A stretch of DNA of 64,000 bases from assembly GCF_008274695.1 (NCBI RefSeq), contig NZ_VTOU01000001.1, forward strand, positions 868,001 to 932,000, written 5' to 3'. Shown piece by piece: positions 50,209-58,049 of the stretch (position 1 is the stretch's first letter; every line of letters begins with the position of its first letter). The DNA comes from Sphingomonas montanisoli (GTDB lineage Bacteria; Pseudomonadota; Alphaproteobacteria; Sphingomonadales; Sphingomonadaceae). The notes below the pieces were generated by a model. That model had not been told where the DNA came from. It worked only from the letters and a program-made list of their open reading frames with translations, and did not search any database. Made by a program: the position numbers and the translations under genes.

Positions 50209-50985
50209 ATGAACGACAGCATCACCTGGCTCGGTCTGGTCGACGACGACGAGATTCGGCTCGATACCGCCGCGATCGAACTCAGCGCGCTCGATCATCC
50301 GGCGCTCGATCTTGCCCCCTATATCCACCTTCTCGACGAGATGGAGGAACGGCTCGGCATCGTCGGCGCCGCGGCCCTGACCGTAGAGGAGCAGCGCGCC
50401 GCGCTGGCGCAGGTGATCGCCGGCGAATTCGGCTTCGCGGGTGACCGCGACAGCTATGACGCGCCGGTCAACGCCGACATGATCCGCGTGCTCGATCGGC
50501 GGCGTGGCCTGCCGGTCAGCCTGTCGATCCTCTACGTCGCGCTGGCGCGGCAGATGGGGTGGCACGCCGAACCGCTCAATACGCCCGGCCATGTCCTCGT
50601 CCGGCTGACGACGCCCGAGGCGACCCTGCTGGTCGACGCCTTCTCCGGTGGCGCCGCGGTGGGCGACGAAAAGCTGGCCGCGCTGATGGAAGCTGGCGAC
50701 GGCGGCGCCGATCCGATGAGCAACCGCCGCACCCTCGTCCGCCTCCTGCTCAACCAGGCGACACGCGCCGAACGCGAGGGTGACGGCGCCCGCGCCGCCG
50801 CGCTGTACGAACGCATGACGGTCTTCGCGCCCGAGGATGGCATGGGCTGGTGGGAGCTCGCCCGCCTGCGCCTCGTCGCGCGCGATCCCACTGGCGCCAA
50901 GGACAGCCTGAGCGCGATGCTGGAAGTGACGCGCGAACCGACGCGGCGCCGGCAGATCCTCGCCGCGATCGAGGCGATTGCCTGA
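50209..50985 (+). CDS. SirB1-like (transglutaminase-related) protein
   Basis: A 258-residue cytoplasmic protein of the SirB1/YchA group: a transglutaminase-like domain (MIRVLDRRRGLPVSLSILYV at about 87-106, NTPGHVLVRL near 124-133) followed by a short tetratricopeptide-like region (ALYERMTVFAPEDGMGWWELARL). At the position of the catalytic cysteine of true transglutaminases there is a serine (LPVSLSIL), as usual in this group, so it is probably non-enzymatic or differently active. Role unknown in general. It looks like housekeeping sequence marking an end of the catabolic island. Confidence 0.88.
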   Translation: MNDSITWLGLVDDDEIRLDTAAIELSALDHPALDLAPYIHLLDEMEERLGIVGAAALTVEEQRAALAQVIAGEFGFAGDRDSYDAPVNADMIRVLDRRRGLPVSLSILYVALARQMGWHAEPLNTPGHVLVRLTTPEATLLVDAFSGGAAVGDEKLAALMEAGDGGADPMSNRRTLVRLLLNQATRAEREGDGARAAALYERMTVFAPEDGMGWWELARLRLVARDPTGAKDSLSAMLEVTREPTRRRQILAAIEAIA

Positions 50986-50993
50986 CCACTTAG

Positions 50994-51018
50994 CTCCCCT
51001 CCCTTACAGGGAGGGGAG
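50994..51018. terminator. Hairpin between convergent genes
   Basis: Exact 11-bp arms (CTCCCCTCCCT and its complement) with a TAC loop, 9 bases after the SirB1-like stop. A second GC-rich dyad with CCCTCC...GGAGGGG (about 51078-51107) follows before the autotransporter stop. They probably end transcription from both sides. Confidence 0.6.
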
Positions 51019-51121
51019 GTCATAAGTCGGAGGGCGGACATCGGCCTGGGGTCGCAGGTGGCCGAGGGGGCTGCCCGCCCTCCACCCCTCCGGGGTCGGG
51101 AGGGGAACGCGTCAGGTCAGA

Positions 51122-54100
51122 TCAAAAGCCGACCACCAGGCTCGCGCGCAGCGACAACGCCACGCGGCCCTGCTGCTGTTCGGCGCCGGCCTCGCCACCC
51201 AGGCGGAAGTCGCCATTGCCGCCGATCGCGCGAACCTTGCCGACCCAGCCGCTCGTCCGGTCCTCGGGCGTCAGCGTGAAGCTCTGCCCGCCCGCGAAAT
51301 GCGCGGTGGTCTTGCCGAGCTTGCCGCCGACCAGTTCGCGCCGCCCGCCTTCGATTTCGAAGCGGAACCAGCCCGAATCCCGGTCCCACCCGCCGAAATC
51401 GAAGCCCGCTGCGACGGTGCCCGACACCGCCAGTTCGTCGCTGGTGCGCCCGTCGACGATCAGGTTGAAGGCATCGCCGCCATTGCGTTCGGCATAGCCC
51501 TTTTCCTTCAGCCGATAATAATCGACCGCCGCGATCGGGCGCAGGCTGAAGCTGCCCATCTGCAGGGTGGTGTTCACGCCGCCCGATGCCGAGACAAGCT
51601 GCCCGCTCCAGTCGCCGCGCGCGCGCCGCGCCACCGCCTCGGTGCCGATCGTCCCGTCGAAGCTGCGCTTGCCCTTGAAGTCGACATGCCCCCACGATCC
51701 GCGCGCCCAGCCGGTGATCGGGCCGAAGGTGCCGCGCCAATATCCTGCGACCTCATACTGGCCGGAATTGACGTTATTGTCGGTCCCGCCATCGGCGTTG
51801 CGGCCGTAGAGATAGGCGAGCGAAAGGCCGAAATTGCCCGCACTGCCCGTCTTGATCTCGCCACCCGCCGCGATGCCCCAGCCGGTCAGGTCATAAGCGG
51901 CGGTATCGTCGAGGCTCTTGGACGTGCCCCAGCCGACCTGCTGGATGAACCAGCCCCAGCTGCCCTCGTCCTTGAACGGCGCATTCGGGTCCGCCAGGAA
52001 ACCGGCGGTCGCACGCGATCCCATCGTCACCGTCTCGAACGCGCCGCCCGCATGATCGGGCAGCATCTGGCGCAGCTGCTTGCGGAAGCGCACGCCGTCC
52101 GTGGTATCGAGGAACACGCCGGCCACCTTCGCATCCTTGCCCAGCGCGGTGTAGATCGCGTTGTAGGCGCTCGCCTGCGATCGGTTCAGACCCAGCTCGG
52201 TCGTGGTCTTGCGCGCGATGTCGATCGCCAGTTCGTTGGGCGTCGTCGCCACGATGCTGCTCTTGAACATGAAGGGCAGCACGGTGTCGCTGGTCGCCAA
52301 ACCTGTCGTCCCCGTCACCGATCCGGCACGCAGGAAGGTATAGCGTCCCTCGGCATTGGCGATGCCGTCGATCCGCACCGCCACCTTGGCGCCTTGTGCG
52401 AAGCTGGCATTGCCCGCGACCTGATAGAGCGTGCTGCTGCGCGCCGCCGTGTCGATCGTGACGCCCAGCGTGCCCGCCGCGCCGACCGTCAGCGACGCGA
52501 TCGACGCGGTCGACTTGCCCGCGTCGAGCCGTCCGCCGTTGATCGTCACCGCGAGCCCGCCGGCGTTGGTGAGCGCACCGTTGAGCCGCGCGGCGCCGTT
52601 GAGCGTCAGCGTGTCGCTGCCCCCGCCGAAATCGATGCTGCCGTTGAAGTTGGTCGTGCCCGACATCGCGACGAGGTCATTGCCCGCGCCGAAGCTGACC
52701 GCGCCGTCATAGGTCGCGTCGCCCGACATCGTCAGCTGGTTCGCCCCCGCGCCGAAGCGGGTCGCGCCCTTCACCGATCCGTCGGCGATATCGAGTATGT
52801 CGTTGGCGCTGCCGAACAGGATGTCGCCGGTGATCGACGGCGCGGTCACGCCCGCCGCCACCAATGTCTGGCCCACGCGGGCGCCGGTGCTGTTCGCCGA
52901 CAGATCGATCGCGACATTGGTCGCGCCGCCGCTGGCGGAGATCGCGCCGCTATTGTCGATCAGGTCGAGCTCGCCCGAAAGATCGCGGATCGCATAAGCC
53001 GTGCCAGCCGACGTCGCGGTTGCCTTGATCGATCCGCTGTTCGCGATGTTGAACGTCGCCGAACCGGCATCGAGCTGGATCGCGGTGGCATTCAGGCCCG
53101 CGGCCGAAACCGCGCCCGCCACGCGCACCTGCGCCACCGTCGCGCCCGCGCCGATGCGGATGCCGGTCGCCGTCGCACCGTTGGAGGTCGCGTCGACCTT
53201 GCCGTTCACGGTCATGCCGCCGGCGATATTCACCGCACCACCAAGCCCGCCGATCTGCACGCCGGTGCCGTTGACGCCCGCATAGAGGCCCGCGCCCAGC
53301 ACTGCGCCGTCGATCACCAGCCCGTGGCCGCTGCCCGTGCCCGCGACCGGGCCGATCGTGACCGCGCGGTTGGTGGCGCCGATCTGCACCGCCGGTGCCG
53401 CGCCATAGGACGTGACGGCAGCACTGCCTTCCTTGCTGTCCTCGATCCCGTCCTTGTCCTCGTCATTGTCGGTGGTGCTCGCGTCCTTGGGCGGCACCGC
53501 CAGGATCACGCCACCCAGCACATCGCCCTGGATCGCCAGCGCCGGCCCGCCCTGCAGCAGATCGTCGACGTCCAGCTTGCTCGTGTCGGCGGGCACCGTG
53601 GTCGTGCGATAGCCCGTCGACGTCAGCGCCCCCTGCACCACCAGAGCGCCTGCCAGATCGCCCTCGATCGAAACCGCGCGGGCGCCCTGCCCCTGCGCGG
53701 TGATCGTGCCGGCGATCCGCACCGGCCCGCTGATCGCGCCCGTCCGCACGCCGACGGTGCGATCGCCCGTCACCGCGATCGTGCCGTCGGTGGTCAGCTT
53801 GCCGCTCAGCGGCCCGCGCAGGTCGATGCCCTGCGAGTCATTGCCCTCGACCGTGATCGCGCCATTGTTGACGACGTCGCCGGTAAACCCGCCCAGCGTG
53901 CGGATCCCCGCGCGGCCGGTGCCCGCTGCGAACGGCCCGTCGATATCGCCGTCATTGTCGGCATCGGTCGGCGCATAGGTTTCGTCGACGATGATCTTGC
54001 CGGTGGTCGTGTTCGTGATCGACCCGGCACGCCCCGCCTCGGCCGCGATGCCGACCGAACCGTCGGCGTTCGTGACCTGGATCGTCCCCTCGTTGGTCGC

Positions 54101-54313
54101 CTTGTTGGTGCTGTCGATCAGCAGCGCGACGCCCGATGTCGGGTTCAGATTGCCCGCGCTCGTCACGCGGACATCATCGGCGGCCCCCGCCTTGATCGTC
54201 GAAGTGCGAACCGGATCGGTGCGCTTGGCATCGACCAATGTCTCGGCATGGCCGATCGCGGGAATCATCGCGGCGATCGAGACAAGGCAGGTCGAAGTCA
54301 GCAGAGTACGCAT
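51122..54313 (-). CDS. Autotransporter (type Va) with calcium-motif-bearing passenger
   Basis: A 1063-residue secreted/outer-membrane protein. A signal peptide ends near GHAET (residue 24). The passenger (residues about 25-780) is rich in G, A, D, T and N with beta-helix-like repeats (the patterns GAGNDLVAMSG and GGGSDTLTLNG, near 560-600). The last 270 residues are a 12-strand autotransporter barrel beginning near SWGWFIQQVGWGTSK and ending SLVVGF. Two acidic loops, DADNDGDIDG (near 115) and NDEDKDGIED (near 285), look like calcium-binding sites. The start at 54313 is preferred because the extra 16 residues upstream are highly charged and would spoil the signal peptide. Function could be adhesion or biofilm. 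Confidence 0.9.
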   Translation of the reverse strand: MRTLLTSTCLVSIAAMIPAIGHAETLVDAKRTDPVRTSTIKAGAADDVRVTSAGNLNPTSGVALLIDSTNKATNEGTIQVTNADGSVGIAAEAGRAGSITNTTTGKIIVDETYAPTDADNDGDIDGPFAAGTGRAGIRTLGGFTGDVVNNGAITVEGNDSQGIDLRGPLSGKLTTDGTIAVTGDRTVGVRTGAISGPVRIAGTITAQGQGARAVSIEGDLAGALVVQGALTSTGYRTTTVPADTSKLDVDDLLQGGPALAIQGDVLGGVILAVPPKDASTTDNDEDKDGIEDSKEGSAAVTSYGAAPAVQIGATNRAVTIGPVAGTGSGHGLVIDGAVLGAGLYAGVNGTGVQIGGLGGAVNIAGGMTVNGKVDATSNGATATGIRIGAGATVAQVRVAGAVSAAGLNATAIQLDAGSATFNIANSGSIKATATSAGTAYAIRDLSGELDLIDNSGAISASGGATNVAIDLSANSTGARVGQTLVAAGVTAPSITGDILFGSANDILDIADGSVKGATRFGAGANQLTMSGDATYDGAVSFGAGNDLVAMSGTTNFNGSIDFGGGSDTLTLNGAARLNGALTNAGGLAVTINGGRLDAGKSTASIASLTVGAAGTLGVTIDTAARSSTLYQVAGNASFAQGAKVAVRIDGIANAEGRYTFLRAGSVTGTTGLATSDTVLPFMFKSSIVATTPNELAIDIARKTTTELGLNRSQASAYNAIYTALGKDAKVAGVFLDTTDGVRFRKQLRQMLPDHAGGAFETVTMGSRATAGFLADPNAPFKDEGSWGWFIQQVGWGTSKSLDDTAAYDLTGWGIAAGGEIKTGSAGNFGLSLAYLYGRNADGGTDNNVNSGQYEVAGYWRGTFGPITGWARGSWGHVDFKGKRSFDGTIGTEAVARRARGDWSGQLVSASGGVNTTLQMGSFSLRPIAAVDYYRLKEKGYAERNGGDAFNLIVDGRTSDELAVSGTVAAGFDFGGWDRDSGWFRFEIEGGRRELVGGKLGKTTAHFAGGQSFTLTPEDRTSGWVGKVRAIGGNGDFRLGGEAGAEQQQGRVALSLRASLVVGF

Positions 54314-54421
54314 GTCGGACAGGGTCCCTTTCCGTGGCCGGGGGTCTTCCCCCTCGTTCACCGATCAGGACGGAGCGACGGACGCGCAGCCTTGGGCCGA
54401 CGCGAACTTTTTCCAGCGGAC

Positions 54422-54450
54422 TTGACAATGTTCGTGTTTTGTTCTATGTG
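54422..54450 (+). promoter_or_regulatory. LexA (SOS) box within a sigma-70-like promoter
   Basis: GTTCGTGTTTTGTTC (54430-54444) is an exact match to the alphaproteobacterial LexA consensus GTTC-N7-GTTC. It lies between a perfect -35 element TTGACA (54422-54427) and a weaker -10 element TATGTG (54445-54450; 17-base spacing), where LexA would block RNA polymerase. A strong ribosome site and a tiny membrane ORF follow. Confidence 0.75.
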
Positions 54451-54479
54451 GAGTCGATGTGCTGAAGGGGGAGCAGGAC

Positions 54480-54887
54480 ATGGGCATTTTCATCATCATC
54501 ATCATCATCATCGTGGCCGCGCTGCTGCTGCTTGCAAAGACGGGTGCGCGGTGGACGGCTGCATTTGATCCTCCCCCGGAGGGAGCGTCAGGTTGGATTG
54601 CCCCCGGCAATCCAAGATCATGCCGGGGGCATGATCGACCTGACACTGGGGACCGCTCGCGGAGCGAGTGGTGGAGGGGTATTTCGTCACATGCTGCACG
54701 GTCCGAAATCCACGCAAACACGTTCGGCAAACTTTCGACAGAATATGAGTTTGCCCGAGGTGCTTCTCTGGCAGGAACTACGCAAACGGCCCGCCGGTCT
54801 GCGATTTCGACGCCAGCATCCCGCAGGTCCATATTCGCTGGATTTCTTCTGCCCGCGTCACCGACTTGCGGTCGAGATCGATGGTGA
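54480..54887 (+). CDS. LexA-controlled tiny membrane protein, C-terminus replaced by a repeat element
   Basis: ATG 54480 is preceded by AGGGGGAGCAGGAC. The first 29 codons encode one very hydrophobic helix (seven isoleucines, then VAALLLLA), followed by KTGARW and a short polar end. From codon 30 the frame enters the palindromic element that starts at 54568 and continues to 54887 as arginine- and serine-rich sequence overlapping the DUF559 gene. The native protein was therefore probably about 30-40 residues and has lost its stop. LexA-controlled single-helix peptides such as Caulobacter SidA (29 residues) block cell division, so an analogous role is possible; no sequence homology is claimed. 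Confidence 0.55.
   Translation: MGIFIIIIIIIVAALLLLAKTGARWTAAFDPPPEGASGWIAPGNPRSCRGHDRPDTGDRSRSEWWRGISSHAARSEIHANTFGKLSTEYEFARGASLAGTTQTARRSAISTPASRRSIFAGFLLPASPTCGRDRW
54492..54512. repeat. Seven tandem ATC triplets
   Basis: A trinucleotide microsatellite encoding the isoleucine run of the small membrane ORF. Slippage would change helix length in steps of one residue. Confidence 0.9.
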
Positions 54888-55089
54888 AGCCCATTCGCGC
54901 GGCGACCAACCCGCCCGCGATATTCAGCGCGACGCCTGGCTACGGGCGCAGAATTTAGCGACCCTCCGCATTCCGGCCGCCGAGGTTCTGGACGATGTCG
55001 AGGCGGTGTTGCACCACATCATCACCTGCGCTCGCGGCGACTACCCCTCCACCGGCTTCGCCGGTCCCCCTCCCCCTCCGGGGGAGGAT
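54568..55089. mobile_element. Palindromic element carrying a DUF559 gene
   Basis: The segment starts ATCCTCCCCC and ends GGGGGAGGAT, like the short dispersed repeats. Its left flank carries GGGGACCGCTCGCGGAGCGAG and GGTGGAGGGG. Its right flank carries CCCCTCCACCGGCTTCGCCGG. These match the two arms of copy 3 (33607-33730), but with the DUF559 gene between them in place of a 30-base spacer. An extra nested hairpin (GTCAGGT...ACCTGAC, about 54587-54643) lies in the left flank. It interrupts the small membrane ORF. No transposase and no target duplication were seen, so mobility is inference. Confidence 0.5.
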
Positions 55090-55095
55090 CGATAA
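54691..55095 (+). CDS. DUF559 protein (Vsr/PD-(D/E)XK-type endonuclease fold)
   Basis: A 134-residue DUF559 protein. It shows MSLPEVLLWQELRKR, LRFRRQHPAGPYSLDFFCP and the catalytic-type LAVEIDGEAH (D...E-x-D), the pattern of a very-short-patch-repair-like nuclease fold. WLRAQNLATLRIPAAEVL completes the domain. The final 15 residues (PSTGFAGPPPPPGEDR) are encoded by the right arm of the palindromic element. The start at 54691 has GGAGGGG 12 bases upstream; in-frame codons back to 54532 lie in the hairpin region and are rejected. It has no co-directional functional partner, which is typical of this family in sphingomonads. Confidence 0.85.
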   Translation: MLHGPKSTQTRSANFRQNMSLPEVLLWQELRKRPAGLRFRRQHPAGPYSLDFFCPRHRLAVEIDGEAHSRGDQPARDIQRDAWLRAQNLATLRIPAAEVLDDVEAVLHHIITCARGDYPSTGFAGPPPPPGEDR

Positions 55096-55140
55096 ATACA
55101 CCACCCTATTCCGCTCTTTGAAATGTCGGGAATCTCGAAG

Positions 55141-55160
55141 GCCACAAAAGCCACAACCAT
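55141..55160. repeat. 20-bp repeat shared with 7062-7081
   Basis: Second copy of the 20-bp unit described at 7062, again outside a CCTCCCCC-type element and before the stop of a leftward gene (DUF2147). The surrounding AAGGCC...GGCCTT dyad suggests a weak terminator for that gene. Confidence 0.65.
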
Positions 55161-55185
55161 ATTGGCCTTCGCCTTCACACCGCGA

Positions 55186-55560
55186 TCACGCCCCCGGCGT
55201 CCAGATCATGTCCTTGCAGAACATCGCGACGCAGCCCGACACGCTCAGCGTCCGGTCCGGATTGATCTTCACCTTCGCCTTGTAGGTCTTGCCACTACCC
55301 GGATTGTGGATCTTGCCCGTCCACATCCCGCCCGAATCCACCAGTTCGGACAGCAACAGCGCGCCGGGATAGGAGGGTTCGCCGGGCTTGGTCTTGAGCA
55401 CCTTCACGATCTTGCCGCACAGGGCCGCGCCGCATTTCGTGATGCTAACGCTGTTCTTGCCGCCATCGGTGATCCAGTTCCCCGTGATCGGCGCGGCCGC
55501 CTGCGCGGACACGGTGAAAAGCAGAACACAGGATGCGATCAGCAACTTCGATTTCGACAT
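55186..55560 (-). CDS. DUF2147 family exported protein
   Basis: A 124-residue protein with a signal peptide (cleavage near AQAAA, residue 21). It carries the DUF2147 pattern: ITGNWIT near the start of the mature chain, CGAALCGKIV, then a beta-rich GMWTGKIHNPGSGKTYKAKV and a closing CVAMFCKDMIW with paired cysteines. Members are small periplasmic lipocalin-like barrels of unknown function. GGGAGAG precedes the start. It follows the TonB receptor gene's strand but is separated from it by its own terminal region, so it is probably independent. Confidence 0.9.
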   Translation of the reverse strand: MSKSKLLIASCVLLFTVSAQAAAPITGNWITDGGKNSVSITKCGAALCGKIVKVLKTKPGEPSYPGALLLSELVDSGGMWTGKIHNPGSGKTYKAKVKINPDRTLSVSGCVAMFCKDMIWTPGA

Positions 55561-55629
55561 GGCAGCTCTCCCGATTCTCGTTGGGGAAAGTGTCGCGCGA
55601 TTTTATGATCCAGTGAAGATCAAATCTTG

Positions 55630-58047
55630 TCAGAAGCTGCGATCTAGCCCCAATCGGATCGTGCGGGGCCGCAACGGCGTGATCTGCCGTCCGCCGCCCG
55701 CCGCGAAGGGTGTGCCGAGCGCGAAGCGGTTGCCGATCTCGTCGGTCAGGTTCGTCAGGCCCAGGGTTACGCCCCACTCCGCCGTCCCCAGCCGGGCGGT
55801 GAGCGCGCTGTCGAGATAGTCGCCCTGCTCCTCGCCCAGCACCGGGCCGATGCCAAGCCGCGACTTGCCGACGTAGCGCAGCCATCCGCCCACCCGCAGG
55901 TCCATCGTGTCGCCCACCGGCATGCTGTAGTCGACGCCGATCCGGCCCGACACGCGCGCGACATTGGGGATCTGCTTCATCCCCGCCGCAGCGCGGACGG
56001 CGACGGCATTGTCGACGACCCCGCTCGAAATCGATCCGAGCGCGGCGAAGGTGAAGCTGTTGAGGATCGACAAGGTGAAGGAGGGCGAGGGATTGGTGAC
56101 GCGGCTGTTGTTGTAGGCCGCCGACGCCTCGATCAGCAGGCGGGGCACCGGCTTCCACCCCATCGCCGCGCTGAGCGACCAGATGCGCCCGTCGCCGATA
56201 TTGGCGGTCGAGGGCAGGCCCGAACTGTCGACATAGTCGGCCTGGATGTCGCTCCAGCGGGTATGCGCGATGCTGAGCGACAGATCGAACGGGTCGCGGC
56301 CATGTTCGCCATAGCGCAACCCCGCCTCCATCGTGCGCACCCGATCGCTTTCGAAGCGGCGCACGATCGGCCCTTCGATCGCGAGGCCGCCGGGGCGGAA
56401 ACCCTGCTGATAGCGGGCGAACAGCAGCAGGCCGGGCATCACCGCGCCCGATACCGATGCCGAAGGCAGGAAGCGGTTGTCGCGCCTTTTCGCCTCGAGC
56501 CCCAGCCGGGTGATGACCGGCGCGAAGACCGGCGCGACGTCGGCACCGTCGCCCGACAGCCGCGCATGGGTGTAGCGCGCGCCTGCGGTCAGGGTCAGGC
56601 CGTCGAGCGGCTGGGCGCTGAGTTCGCCATAGCCGGTCAGCTCGCTGATCCGGTTGACGACGCCCGTCGACGGCGGCGGGGTTCCGACCGGCCCGAGCGC
56701 GCGGGCAAGGTAGGTGCGGTTGCGCGTGTAGCTGACGCCCGCGACCCAGCCAAAGCCTTCGGCCATCGGCCGCCACAGCCGGTTCTCGCTGGCGAACATG
56801 CGGGTGCGATTGCTCTGCAGGAAGATGCGATCGGGCCCGCCGGTCGCCGTCGCGTCATAACGCTCGGCCAGCCGCTGGCGGACATAGCCGGTCGACGAGA
56901 GGAAGGAGAGCCCGTCCCACGCCTTGCCGACCACCAGCTGGCCCAGCACATAATCGGCATCGAACCCACCGTCGGTGCGGCTGGCGCGCGTCAGCGGCGG
57001 CTGGCCGCGATCGGCATATTGGCTGTCGCGGCCGTCGGTATCCTGAAAGACGCCGCCGAGGTCGATCGTCCAGCCGTCGCCCGGTGCCACCCGCAGGGTC
57101 GCGCGACCGCCGCCGATACTGGTGCGGTTCACATCCTTCCGGTCGCGCCAGACATCGTCGATATAGCCGCCCTCGCGCACGCCATAGCCGGTGACGCGCA
57201 GGCCCAGCTTCTCGCTGACCGGAAGGTTGATCGTCCCGCCGACATCGCCGCCGGGATCGCCATGCGCGATCACCGACAGGCCGCCCGAAACGCTGCCCGA
57301 CGGCCGATCGAGATCGGGGGTGTTCGGCACGATCCGGATGATGCCACCCAGCGACCCCGCGCCGTAGAGCGTGCCCTGCGGCCCTTCGAGCACCTCGACC
57401 GAGCGGATATCGTAGAGGCGCAGGTCGGGATCGGGCGCGTTGTAGGTCAGGCGCAGATCGCCCAGATATTGCCCGACCGTCGCCTGGGTCGGGCCGGTGA
57501 AGCTCGAATCCGCGATGCCCCGGATGAACAGCTTGTTGCGACCCGCGCCGAGATGGGTCGACGACAGGCTGGCCATCCGCGCGAGGATCGATTCCATCCC
57601 CTGTTCGCCGCCGAACATCAGGTCGCGGCCGCTCAGCATGCCGACCGATCCGGCAAAGTCGCGCAGCCGCGTGTCGCGCTTGCTGGCGGTGACGACGATG
57701 TCGTCGCGCCGGGGCGCAAGCTCGACAATGCGGATCGTCGTGGGCCTGCGGACGGCCTTGGGCGGCAGCGACACGCGCCAGCTGCGCGCATCGATTCGCC
57801 GCACCTTCGCGCCCGTGCCCGCCAGCATCCGGCGCAGCGCGGACCCTGCGTTCATGTCGCCCCGAACGGCAGGCACTGCGCGCAGCCAGAGCGCCTGATC
57901 GTCGACCGCGACGTTGACGCTCGCCTGCCGCGCCATCGCGCCGACCGCGTCGCGCAGGGTTCCCGCAGGCAGATCGAAACGCTCCGCCGATGCGGGCGCG
58001 GCAACGACCAGCGCGACTCCCGACAGGATGGCCCCGACCTGCCTCAT
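55630..58047 (-). CDS. TonB-dependent receptor with N-terminal STN signalling domain
   Basis: An 805-residue transducing receptor. A signal peptide (to ASA, near residue 21) is followed by a secretin/TonB short N-terminal (STN) domain (residues about 22-110). Then come a TonB box DDIVVTAS, the plug with VLEGPQGTLYGAGSLGG and a barrel ending GLDRSF. The STN domain contacts FecR, so ligand binding can be signalled to the sigma factor. It starts 2 bases after the FecR stop in a FecI-FecR-receptor gene order. Ligand unknown; siderophores are classical, but sphingomonads also use this arrangement for other compounds. An in-frame extension to 58275 overlaps FecR and is rejected. Confidence 0.92.
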   Translation of the reverse strand: MRQVGAILSGVALVVAAPASAERFDLPAGTLRDAVGAMARQASVNVAVDDQALWLRAVPAVRGDMNAGSALRRMLAGTGAKVRRIDARSWRVSLPPKAVRRPTTIRIVELAPRRDDIVVTASKRDTRLRDFAGSVGMLSGRDLMFGGEQGMESILARMASLSSTHLGAGRNKLFIRGIADSSFTGPTQATVGQYLGDLRLTYNAPDPDLRLYDIRSVEVLEGPQGTLYGAGSLGGIIRIVPNTPDLDRPSGSVSGGLSVIAHGDPGGDVGGTINLPVSEKLGLRVTGYGVREGGYIDDVWRDRKDVNRTSIGGGRATLRVAPGDGWTIDLGGVFQDTDGRDSQYADRGQPPLTRASRTDGGFDADYVLGQLVVGKAWDGLSFLSSTGYVRQRLAERYDATATGGPDRIFLQSNRTRMFASENRLWRPMAEGFGWVAGVSYTRNRTYLARALGPVGTPPPSTGVVNRISELTGYGELSAQPLDGLTLTAGARYTHARLSGDGADVAPVFAPVITRLGLEAKRRDNRFLPSASVSGAVMPGLLLFARYQQGFRPGGLAIEGPIVRRFESDRVRTMEAGLRYGEHGRDPFDLSLSIAHTRWSDIQADYVDSSGLPSTANIGDGRIWSLSAAMGWKPVPRLLIEASAAYNNSRVTNPSPSFTLSILNSFTFAALGSISSGVVDNAVAVRAAAGMKQIPNVARVSGRIGVDYSMPVGDTMDLRVGGWLRYVGKSRLGIGPVLGEEQGDYLDSALTARLGTAEWGVTLGLTNLTDEIGNRFALGTPFAAGGGRQITPLRPRTIRLGLDRSF

Positions 58048-58049
58048 CG

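Noticed and set aside
54480-54540. ATC triplet run as a possible CRISPR or satellite
   Set aside because: It is only seven triplets within one reading frame, with no spacers and no larger repeat unit.
51299-54568. An open frame of more than 1000 codons on the plus strand across the autotransporter gene
   Set aside because: It is the antisense shadow of a clear autotransporter with signal peptide, barrel and terminal phenylalanine. The antisense product is arginine- and histidine-rich with no recognisable domain.
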